Below, in pieces: positions 1-5,793 of a DNA stretch of 28,187 bases (position 1 is the stretch's first letter; each line of letters begins with the position of its first letter). This stretch comes from a virus. The notes beneath the pieces are model-generated. The model worked only from the letters and a program-made list of their open reading frames with translations. It searched no databases and was not told the DNA's origin. The stretch spans positions 1 to 28,187 of the IMG/VR virus record IMGVR_UViG_3300008107_000422; one strand, 5' to 3'. Position numbers and translations under genes: made by a program.

Positions 1-1
1 A

Positions 2-739
2 GGTGCAACATTCTCAAAGGTTGAATTGACTACAAAGAAGATTCGTCTTGACTGGGAAGTATCTGCAGAAGCACTAGAAGATAACATCGAAGGTGCAGCA
101 CTAGAAGATCACATCGTACGCTTGATGACAAACGCTTTCGGTAATGATATCGAAGACCTTGCAATCAACGGAGATGGCGCAACAGGAAACTTCTTGTCAA
201 TCATGAACGGTTTCGTAAACCGTGTAAAGACTGACGGAGATGCTCATGAGTCAGTTGTAACAGTCGCTAATAACGCCTGGACAACAGATGTAATGCAGAA
301 CATCATCCTAGCAATGCCACGTAAGTATCGTGCTATCAAGTCTAACTTGAAGTTCTATGCTGGTACAGACGCATTCCAGGGTATCGTTAAGAATAACGGT
401 ACACTAGCAGACGCAGTTGCTGAAGCATTTGCTTCACGTGCTGGCGGTACTCCAACAAATCGTCAAGCATACCTTGACGGTGGAGCACAGACATTCGGCG
501 GAGCACGTACAACACGTGTTCTAGGAATTGACGTACAGGAAGTTCCATACTACCCTGCAGGATATGTCGACTTGACATTCCCACAGAACCGTGTATGGGG
601 ATTCCAGCGTGACATCACAGTAAACCGTGAATACAAGCCAAAGAAGGACACTGTAGAATATACAGTCTTCGTTCGCTTCGGTATTCAGTGGGAAGAGCAG
701 GATGCAATTGCATTCGCTGATGCTGCAGCAGACGCATAA
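2..739 (+). CDS. Major capsid protein, 5' end missing
   Basis: This is the C-terminal 245 residues of an HK97-fold major capsid protein, the subunit that builds the icosahedral head. The frame is already open at base 2 (reading GATFSKVELTTKK), so the TTG at 26 is internal and the true start lies before the window. Recognisable family features are the KVELTTKKIRLDWEVS strand, the ALEDNIEG and LEDHIVRLMTNAFGNDIEDL segments that fit the spine helix, and a C-terminal stretch with VWGFQRDITVNREY typical of the A-domain and P-loop end. All 13 arginine codons are CGT or CGC, unlike most neighbours, which fits very high expression. A hairpin follows the stop. The family call rests on recalled similarity and on position before the connector genes. 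Confidence 0.9.
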   Translation, partial: GATFSKVELTTKKIRLDWEVSAEALEDNIEGAALEDHIVRLMTNAFGNDIEDLAINGDGATGNFLSIMNGFVNRVKTDGDAHESVVTVANNAWTTDVMQNIILAMPRKYRAIKSNLKFYAGTDAFQGIVKNNGTLADAVAEAFASRAGGTPTNRQAYLDGGAQTFGGARTTRVLGIDVQEVPYYPAGYVDLTFPQNRVWGFQRDITVNREYKPKKDTVEYTVFVRFGIQWEEQDAIAFADAAADA

Positions 740-760
740 TCTGTAAACAGTACAATTTAG

Positions 761-790
761 GGGGAGTAGGAGTTAACGCTCCTGCTCCCC
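761..790 (+). terminator. Hairpin after the capsid gene
   Basis: A 12-bp stem (761-772 with 779-790, one G-T wobble) closes a 6-base loop. It follows the capsid stop by about 20 bases. The bases after it (TTACTACTT) are only moderately T-rich, so it may be a partial terminator or an mRNA 3'-stabilising hairpin rather than a strong intrinsic terminator. Confidence 0.6.
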
Positions 791-798
791 TTACTACT

Positions 799-812
799 TA
801 TAATGATATAAT
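799..812 (+). promoter_or_regulatory. Promoter with two overlapping -10 boxes
   Basis: TATAAT occurs at 799-804 and again at 807-812. The second is preceded by TGA (804-806), giving an extended -10 of the form TGnTATAAT. No convincing -35 box is seen. Transcription would start near 819, just at the AAGGAGG ribosome binding site (819-825) of the gene at 830. Confidence 0.6.
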
Positions 813-829
813 ACTAACAAGGAGGAATT

Positions 830-1294
830 ATGGAAAACATTAATGAAAATCCAATTGTAGAAGAAGCAGTATTTGAAACACCAGTTTACGAAACACCAGT
901 TTACGAAGCACCAGTTGCCGAAGAGGTTGTTGTAGAAGAAGCAGTTGTTGAGCATGTTGCAGAAACTCCAGTTGTAGAAGAGGCTGCTCAGGCAGTCGTA
1001 GAAGCACCTGCATACCAGGCACCTGAAGAAGTTCAGGCACTTGGATCAGTAGCAGAAGGTGTTATTGGGGCAACCACAGCAACAAAGACATCTCCAAAGA
1101 AGAAGAGCGTAAAGGCTTCAGAAGTTAAAGAAACTGTTGCAATTTATTCAACAAAGAATGTTACATGGCCAGAAGTAGGCAAGGTTTACCGTGGTTACAA
1201 CATTGTTGAAAAAGATGCTGCTGAAAAGTGGCTTACTCGCTCACACATCCGCACAGCCACACCAGAAGAAGTTGCCAAGGAATTCGGTAAGTAA
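830..1294 (+). CDS. Post-capsid protein with acidic repeat N-terminus
   Basis: The function is not recognised. Residues 1-70 are a low-complexity Glu/Val/Ala/Pro region built of repeats such as ETPVYETPVYEAPV. A Thr/Lys-rich linker (about 80-95) leads to a compact basic C-terminal domain with YSTKNVTWPEVGKVYRGYNI and a final helix TPEEVAKEFG. The start is well set by AAGGAGG five bases or fewer upstream. All three arginine codons are CGN, as in the capsid and tail-tube genes, and it has its own promoter, so it is probably an abundant virion protein. A head decoration or head-fibre role is a guess from position directly after the capsid gene. The disordered acidic arm could be exposed on the capsid surface. 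Confidence 0.75.
   Translation: MENINENPIVEEAVFETPVYETPVYEAPVAEEVVVEEAVVEHVAETPVVEEAAQAVVEAPAYQAPEEVQALGSVAEGVIGATTATKTSPKKKSVKASEVKETVAIYSTKNVTWPEVGKVYRGYNIVEKDAAEKWLTRSHIRTATPEEVAKEFGK
875..919 (+). repeat. Tandem 15-bp repeat, three copies
   Basis: GAAACACCAGTTTAC occurs at 875-889 and is repeated exactly at 890-904. A third diverged copy (GAAGCACCAGTTGCC) is at 905-919. It encodes the pentapeptide E-T/A-P-V-Y/A and is in frame, so copy number could vary without breaking the gene. Confidence 0.9.
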
Positions 1295-1297
1295 AAT

Positions 1298-2221
1298 ATG
1301 GAGATATTGAGAGTTCCGCCATATGATGACATCATAGTAAACTTTGTTGTTCCTTCAGGATACAGCGATGCAGATATCTATGCAAGAGTAACAGATATGG
1401 CGGACCTTTCAGTACAGGTTTTAGAATTTATAGAACGGTCAACAGGAGATAATCTTAGCATCCAACTTCCTGGAAGATATGATAATAACCATAGAGTTGA
1501 GATTTTTACAGTTGGCGAGGGTACAGAAAGTTTAATTCACGAAGAATACTACGAACTAATAAGACCATATGTAGACCCAAATACACTAGGAACAACGGCA
1601 TCAGAGATTGCTGAATATACAGTATTAGAATTAGTTGCAAGATCCATGATAGATACATTTGTCCCAGAAGGTTTCTATAACAAAAAGATAACAATAGTTG
1701 GAACTGGAAATGGTTCAGACTATTTTTCTTTATGGGAAAAGGTTTACAGAGTCTTCAAGGTTTATGAGAATAATGTTTTAGTTTATGATAGATCAACACC
1801 AGACTTAAATGAATACCAGTATGTAATAACATCAGATAAAACTGCTATACAAAGAGTTAGGGAAGATGTTCTAGAACTAAACAGATATGAGTCAACAGCC
1901 CAGAATCTGCCAGTGGCAAGCGGAGATCTAGGATATTATGGCTATGAAGGAATATCATTCCCTTCAGGATATGATTACACATTTGTTGTTGATCACGGAT
2001 ACATAACAGTCCCTGCTGACATTGAGTATGCAGCAAAACTATTAATAGAAGATCTTAAGTGCGGGAAACTTGATTATTATAAAAGATATATCACAGCATA
2101 CAATACAGATCAATTTAGAATTCAATTTGATAAGTCAATGCTTAGCGGAACAGGAAACTTCCTAGTAGATAAGATACTTGAAAAATATGTTAAAACCATT
2201 GTCAAGCCAGGGATAATTTAA
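1298..2221 (+). CDS. Head-tail connector (adaptor) protein
   Basis: A 307-residue protein placed where siphophages encode the gp6/gp15-type adaptor that binds the portal. The N-terminal part is beta-rich (residues 1-80, with VPSGYSDADIYARV). The middle has an alpha segment TASEIAEYTVLELVARSMID (about 108-127), typical of the helical connector fold. The C-terminal part has a second helical segment (AAKLLIEDLKCGKLDYY) and a conserved-looking end, FRIQFDKSMLSGTGN. The extra N-terminal beta region makes it longer than the usual 100-150 residue adaptor. Arginine codons are 12 AGA, 1 AGG and 1 CGG. It starts 3 bases after the previous stop and overlaps the next gene by one base (TAATG). The precise connector class is inferred. 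Confidence 0.65.
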   Translation: MEILRVPPYDDIIVNFVVPSGYSDADIYARVTDMADLSVQVLEFIERSTGDNLSIQLPGRYDNNHRVEIFTVGEGTESLIHEEYYELIRPYVDPNTLGTTASEIAEYTVLELVARSMIDTFVPEGFYNKKITIVGTGNGSDYFSLWEKVYRVFKVYENNVLVYDRSTPDLNEYQYVITSDKTAIQRVREDVLELNRYESTAQNLPVASGDLGYYGYEGISFPSGYDYTFVVDHGYITVPADIEYAAKLLIEDLKCGKLDYYKRYITAYNTDQFRIQFDKSMLSGTGNFLVDKILEKYVKTIVKPGII

Positions 2222-2667
2222 TGATATGCGAGCAACCAGATTTTGCATTCCCAATGCTTGCAGATGTTTATCATCCAGTAGTTGAGCAGGGTATTTACGG
2301 CAACGTAGAAAAGACCTGGATCCTTGATAGAACAATTGCCTGTTCTTTTGCATCAGCAGGTGGAGCATTTAAGGAAGAACTAACTCCCAATGTAAACATA
2401 ACACAGGACAAGATACTAATTGGCAGAGTAAAGACAGACATCAGAATGTCAAGCCTTGAGGCAAAGAACTCAATTACAAATGTTATAGTAACAAATATCA
2501 GAGATCAAAACTGTAATGAAATTTATCTAGAAACATCTGGCCCACGTTCTGGAAAGTCTACTATCTTTGAGATTGCAACACAAGATCCTTTTGTCGGTCC
2601 TTTTGGCTCAACAGAATATTATAAGTTAATTATAAGACGATCAGAAAATCAGGCGGTAGATGTATGA
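2221..2667 (+). CDS. Head closure (stopper)-like neck protein
   Basis: A 148-residue, mostly beta-strand protein between the adaptor and the tail-completion gene, the slot normally used by the stopper that closes the head after DNA packaging. Visible features are YGNVEKTWILDRTIACSF near residues 26-43, then LIGRVKTDIR and ITNVIVTNIRD strands, in keeping with a small beta-barrel stopper. Start overlaps the previous stop (TAATG) with AGGGA upstream. It shares ATGA with the next gene, indicating translational coupling. No diagnostic motif is visible, so the role rests on gene order. Confidence 0.5.
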   Translation: MICEQPDFAFPMLADVYHPVVEQGIYGNVEKTWILDRTIACSFASAGGAFKEELTPNVNITQDKILIGRVKTDIRMSSLEAKNSITNVIVTNIRDQNCNEIYLETSGPRSGKSTIFEIATQDPFVGPFGSTEYYKLIIRRSENQAVDV

Positions 2668-3338
2668 TTAAGATAAAGTTTAATACCGTACAATTTAACA
2701 AGGACATGAAGAATATAATTGACTATTCAACTGGCTTTGCCGAAGGAATACAAAAAGGTAAAAAAGACTTTCTTAATACACTTGGTATTGATGTATCTGA
2801 AATAGCCTCACAATTTATTGATACAAATGCTAGAGTGTCTCCAGACACCCTTCATCACGTTTATGAGTGGTATAAGAACGGAAGCCCAGAGGCTAGACTG
2901 TTTGACATAAACTATACAGTTAGCAATATTGGCCTTTCATTTATATCAAACTTTAAACAATCTAATAGTGTAAAAGAAGGATCTAATGAGCCTTTTCGTG
3001 ACAAGGCTATAATTATGGAAACTGGTAATTCTGTTGTAATAAGACCACGCAATGCAGAGGCTTTAAGGTTTGAAGTTGATGGAAAGATTGTTTATACAAA
3101 GAGACCAGTACTTGTTCAAAACCCAGGAGGAAACACTCAGGGAGAGTTTGAGAAAGCATTTGATATGTTCTTTGGAAGATATTTTACTCAAGCATTTTTA
3201 AATAGTGGTAACCTTAGACAGTACTTTGAGAACCCATCAGTGTACAAGAAAAACTTAGGAAAGGGCAAGCGTGGCGGAAGGTCAACTGGTATTTCTACAG
3301 GGTATCGTTGGGTCGCAAATGCATCGGTGGCTAGTTAA
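2664..3338 (+). CDS. Tail completion (HK97 gp10-like) neck protein
   Basis: A 224-residue protein resembling the HK97-gp10 family that joins the tail to the head. An N-terminal helical half (about 1-60) precedes SPDTLHHVYEWYKNGSPEAR (about 58-77), a pattern I associate with this family in actinophages. A beta half follows with FRDKAIIMETGNSVVIRPRN, then FEVDGKIVYTKRPVLVQNPG. The C-terminus has FEKAFDMFFGRYF followed by a basic Gly-rich tail (GKGKRGGRSTG). The start codon sits inside the preceding stop (ATGA), with AGGCGG seven bases upstream. It is followed by another TAATG overlap. Confidence 0.65.
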   Translation: MIKIKFNTVQFNKDMKNIIDYSTGFAEGIQKGKKDFLNTLGIDVSEIASQFIDTNARVSPDTLHHVYEWYKNGSPEARLFDINYTVSNIGLSFISNFKQSNSVKEGSNEPFRDKAIIMETGNSVVIRPRNAEALRFEVDGKIVYTKRPVLVQNPGGNTQGEFEKAFDMFFGRYFTQAFLNSGNLRQYFENPSVYKKNLGKGKRGGRSTGISTGYRWVANASVAS

Positions 3339-3925
3339 TGTCTACATCAGTATTAAACACTCCAGTCCTATGGATAAACCAATATCTTAAAGAAAAAATT
3401 GAACTGCTAACTGACCTAGAGGATGTTCCCTTTTTCCCAACAGGTCCATCAACACTTGAAACTTTACAAACCCAGTTCCCAGATGGTGGAACCATGGCAG
3501 TCTATGACAGAATGTTTAAGATGCGTAGAGGTGCTTTCCCACACATAAAATGTGAGCAAATCCTATACTATTTTTATGCATCTGGCAATCAACCAATGTT
3601 AAAGATGATTCAGATACAAGAGTCAGTTATGAGGCTACTTGATCGTGGGGATGAGAGTGCACAGGATATAAACTCCTGGGCAAGAGGAAAGGTTATAGGT
3701 GGAATGACCTGCAAATTCTATTTCCATGATTTTAAGATTTACCAACTAGAAGAGGCAAGAGATATAGTTGACTTTGGCACAGCCCGAACCTATGCGGGTA
3801 ATAAGATAATCATTGACTATGACTACCACCAAACATCAAACAAGTATGCTGAAACAAATGACTCCACCCCAGAAAGACCAAGATATAATACAAACGTAGT
3901 CGTAGAAGAAGGAATTCTTCCTTAA
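3338..3925 (+). CDS. Tail terminator-like protein
   Basis: A 195-residue protein placed just before the tail tube gene, where siphophages encode the terminator that caps the finished tail and docks it on the head. It has an N-terminal helix (LNTPVLWINQYLKEKIELL), a strand around KCEQILYYFYAS, a central helix LKMIQIQESVMRLLDRGDES and further strands (TCKFYFHDFKIYQL), matching the alpha-beta layout of such proteins. The last 35 residues look extended and polar. It overlaps the previous gene by TAATG and is followed by a hairpin. The assignment is positional plus fold impression. Confidence 0.55.
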   Translation: MSTSVLNTPVLWINQYLKEKIELLTDLEDVPFFPTGPSTLETLQTQFPDGGTMAVYDRMFKMRRGAFPHIKCEQILYYFYASGNQPMLKMIQIQESVMRLLDRGDESAQDINSWARGKVIGGMTCKFYFHDFKIYQLEEARDIVDFGTARTYAGNKIIIDYDYHQTSNKYAETNDSTPERPRYNTNVVVEEGILP

Positions 3926-3965
3926 AAAAGGGCTGTATAATTAGATTGAGGAAACAAGCCCTTTT
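3926..3965 (+). terminator. Hairpin before the tail tube gene
   Basis: AAAAGGGCT (3926-3934) pairs fully with AGCCCTTTT (3957-3965), with a 22-base loop. The stem's own TTTT is the only T tract. It follows the terminator-protein stop directly and may end or slow upstream transcripts. Its loop contains a TATAAT box. Confidence 0.55.
3936..3941 (+). promoter_or_regulatory. Possible -10 box for the tail tube gene
   Basis: TATAAT lies in the loop of the hairpin at 3926-3965, immediately preceded by TG without the usual one-base spacer. A start near 3948 would give a leader of about 48 bases carrying AAAGAGGTGA. No -35 box is apparent. Confidence 0.4.
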
Positions 3966-3995
3966 AATCTAAAAGAAAAAAAAGAGGTGAAATAC

Positions 3996-4616
3996 ATGGC
4001 ATATACACGTGGTAGTTCTAACGATATTATCGTTGGCGCAGCAGCACTCTTCACATACGAAGATGGCGCACTTGCAGACGCAGATCTTCCAGCATACGTA
4101 TCAGGCACATCATTTAAGGATACCCTTCAAGATGATGTAGACTTCCGTAACGTTGGATACACAATGAATGGTTTGGAAATTCAATTCCAGCCAGATTTCG
4201 GTGAAGTAGCAGTAGACCAGGTACTTGACGTTGCTAAGTTGTTTAAGCAAGGCATGCAGGTAAACCTAAATACTACATTCGCAGAATCAACGCTAGAAAA
4301 TCTTCTATTTGCATTAGCAGGTAAGGATTCAGCACTAGCAACAACAGCAGGAAACCCAACACTTAATCTTTCAGCAGGAGACATTGGAGATGTTCCAGTC
4401 GAACGCGGTTTGGTTGCAGTTGGTCCAGGAACTGGAGACGCTACAGAAAATATTGAGCGTGTCTACGTTGCATACCGTGCACTTTCAATCGAGAGCGTAT
4501 CAGTATCAGCAAAGCGTGACGAGGCGACAATGTTCGAAGTATCATTCCGTCTTCTTCCAAATGACAATGCTTCATACGGTAAGATCGTAGATCGTACTGT
4601 TGGCGTTGGCGCATAA
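3996..4616 (+). CDS. Major tail (tube) protein
   Basis: A 206-residue protein that should polymerise into the tail tube. It begins MAYTRGSSNDIIVGAAALF and has the alternating strands of tube proteins: FRNVGYTMNGLEIQFQPDFG (about 49-68), LDVAKLFKQGMQVNLNTTFAE, VYVAYRALSIESVSVSAKRD, and FEVSFRLLPNDNASYGKIVD at the end. ATG 3996 is chosen over the in-frame GTG at 3987 because AAAGAGGTGA (3981-3990) is correctly spaced from 3996. All its arginine codons are CGT or CGC, as in the capsid gene, which is the expected mark of a very abundant virion protein. Hairpins sit on both sides, so it can be transcribed as a unit on its own. Confidence 0.85.
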   Translation: MAYTRGSSNDIIVGAAALFTYEDGALADADLPAYVSGTSFKDTLQDDVDFRNVGYTMNGLEIQFQPDFGEVAVDQVLDVAKLFKQGMQVNLNTTFAESTLENLLFALAGKDSALATTAGNPTLNLSAGDIGDVPVERGLVAVGPGTGDATENIERVYVAYRALSIESVSVSAKRDEATMFEVSFRLLPNDNASYGKIVDRTVGVGA

Positions 4617-4638
4617 TATAACTTAATATATACAGTTT

Positions 4639-4672
4639 GGCCCAGACCGTAAAAAGTCTGGGCCTTTCTGTT
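4639..4672 (+). terminator. Rho-independent terminator after tail tube gene
   Basis: A perfect 9-bp GC-rich stem, GGCCCAGAC (4639-4647) with GTCTGGGCC (4656-4664), has an 8-base loop. TTTCTGTT follows (4665-4672). This is the most convincing terminator in the window. Confidence 0.85.
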
Positions 4673-4677
4673 ATACT
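4669..4677 (+). promoter_or_regulatory. Extended -10 promoter, probably leaderless
   Basis: TGTTATACT fits TGnTAnnnT. The last -10 base (4677) is 6 bases before the ATG at 4684, so transcription should begin at or next to the A of the start codon. No ribosome binding site lies between. It directly abuts the terminator T tract. Confidence 0.6.
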
Positions 4678-4683
4678 ATATAT

Positions 4684-5367
4684 ATGGCAACAACTGTATA
4701 TAATACAAAAAATATTACTCTTCAAGATGGGGTAGAGATAGAGTTGTCTCCACTAAAAATAAAATATCTTAGACAATTAATGGACAACTTTGACGAGGTT
4801 AGAAATGCTCAAGGAGACCTAGAGGCCATCGCAGCATTATCAAAGTGTGCAAGAATTTGCATGAAACAGTTTAGACCAGAGATTACTCAAACTCAAGATA
4901 TGTTAGAAGAATATGTTAACCTGCAGGATATCTATGATATTCTAGATATTACTGCTGGAATTAAAATTAATGATAAATCAGAAGAGCCCGTAAAAAAACA
5001 AGCAGTCGATAGTGGTTCATCTTGGGATGATCTAGACCTAGCAAAACTAGAGTCAGAGGTTTTTTTGCTGGGTATATGGAAAGACTACGAAGAACTAGAA
5101 ACATCACTATCTATGCCAGAGTTAATGATAACTCTTTCTATGAGCAGAGAGTTAAACTACGAAGAAAAGAAATTCCTTGCAGCAATGCAGGGTGTCGACC
5201 TAGACAAAAATGCTGGAAAGTCTAATGCCTGGGAAGAAATGAAGGCCAGAGTATTTAGTGGTGGCGCAGCAGCCAACGCAAAAGACATTGTTGCACTTCA
5301 AGGAATTAGTGCACAGAAGGCTGGATTTGGAATCGGCATGGGCTTAGACTATGAAAAAATAGACTAA
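4684..5367 (+). CDS. Tail assembly chaperone, long (GT-like) form
   Basis: A 227-residue protein between tail tube and tape measure, the place of the lambda G/GT chaperones that coat the tape measure during tail assembly. Residues 1-100 form the G-like domain (DGVEIELSPLKIKYLRQLMD, then LQDIYDILDITAGIKI). After a charged linker, residues about 115-227 form the T-like part (SSWDDLDLAKLESEVFLLG, YEEKKFLAAMQG, QKAGFGIGMGLDYEKID). Unusually the two parts lie in one frame. Seven As at the linker (4992-4998) form an in-frame A-AAA-AAA slippery site, and a -1 slip would stop four codons later, giving a 109-residue G-like form. The next gene is a paralogue of the N-terminal domain. No ribosome binding site precedes the ATG. 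Confidence 0.75.
   Translation: MATTVYNTKNITLQDGVEIELSPLKIKYLRQLMDNFDEVRNAQGDLEAIAALSKCARICMKQFRPEITQTQDMLEEYVNLQDIYDILDITAGIKINDKSEEPVKKQAVDSGSSWDDLDLAKLESEVFLLGIWKDYEELETSLSMPELMITLSMSRELNYEEKKFLAAMQGVDLDKNAGKSNAWEEMKARVFSGGAAANAKDIVALQGISAQKAGFGIGMGLDYEKID
4992..4998 (+). other. Slippery heptamer A AAA AAA in chaperone gene
   Basis: Codons read GTA AAA AAA CAA, so the heptamer has the canonical X XXY YYZ phase. A -1 slip reads ACA AGC AGT CGA and stops at TAG 5010-5012. It sits exactly at the boundary between the G-like and T-like domains. I did not identify a stimulatory structure. Confidence 0.55.
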
Positions 5368-5383
5368 AAAACAAGCCTGTTTA

Positions 5384-5392
5384 TGGTATAAT
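5384..5392 (+). promoter_or_regulatory. Extended -10 promoter TGGTATAAT
   Basis: TG-G-TATAAT matches the extended -10 consensus exactly. A start near 5399 would give a leader of about 18 bases containing GGAGG (5407-5411). No -35 box is seen. Confidence 0.6.
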
Positions 5393-5416
5393 TAAACAAC
5401 TACAATGGAGGAAATC

Positions 5417-5749
5417 ATGGTTAAAGAAGTAGAAAACAAGAATCAACTGTCCCTTATAGATGGAACAAAGTTTGAGATTAAGCCACTAAAGATATCTCTA
5501 CTTAAGCCTTTTATGGAACACTTTACTAAACTGCAAGAAGTTGCAGACGATAATAGCAAGTCAATGGATGTACTTATTGATTGTGTACAAATTGCATTTA
5601 AACAATACTTGCCTGCAATTGCAGACAACAGAGAGGCGATTGAGGAAAATCTAGATCTTCCTACAGTCTACAAGATCATTGATGCTGCTTCAGGAATGCA
5701 AAGGCTATTAATGCGACTGGAAAGTTTGTTGCAACGCAGAAAGATGTAG
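5417..5749 (+). CDS. Short tail assembly chaperone paralogue
   Basis: A 110-residue paralogue of the N-terminal domain of the preceding gene. DGTKFEIKPLKISLLKPFME aligns with DGVEIELSPLKIKYLRQLMD, and LDLPTVYKIIDAASGM aligns with VNLQDIYDILDITAGI. It lacks the T-like domain. ATG 5417 is preferred over 5405 because GGAGG (5407-5411) lies five bases before it. The last 17 codons give an Arg/Leu-rich tail (QRLLMRLESLLQRRKM) that does not match the paralogue. Over the same bases the -1 frame is open from 5683 and runs without a stop into the tape measure gene. The natural product may therefore be a frameshifted fusion, or the gene may carry a one-base indel. Confidence 0.7.
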   Translation: MVKEVENKNQLSLIDGTKFEIKPLKISLLKPFMEHFTKLQEVADDNSKSMDVLIDCVQIAFKQYLPAIADNREAIEENLDLPTVYKIIDAASGMQRLLMRLESLLQRRKM

Positions 5750-5793
5750 CCACAAGTACATCGTCTTTTACACAGGCACTTGAAAAAAATCAA

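Noticed and set aside
5369-5382. Small hairpin AAACA-AGCC-TGTTT after the first chaperone gene
   Set aside because: The stem is only 5 bp and A/T-rich, too weak to call a terminator.
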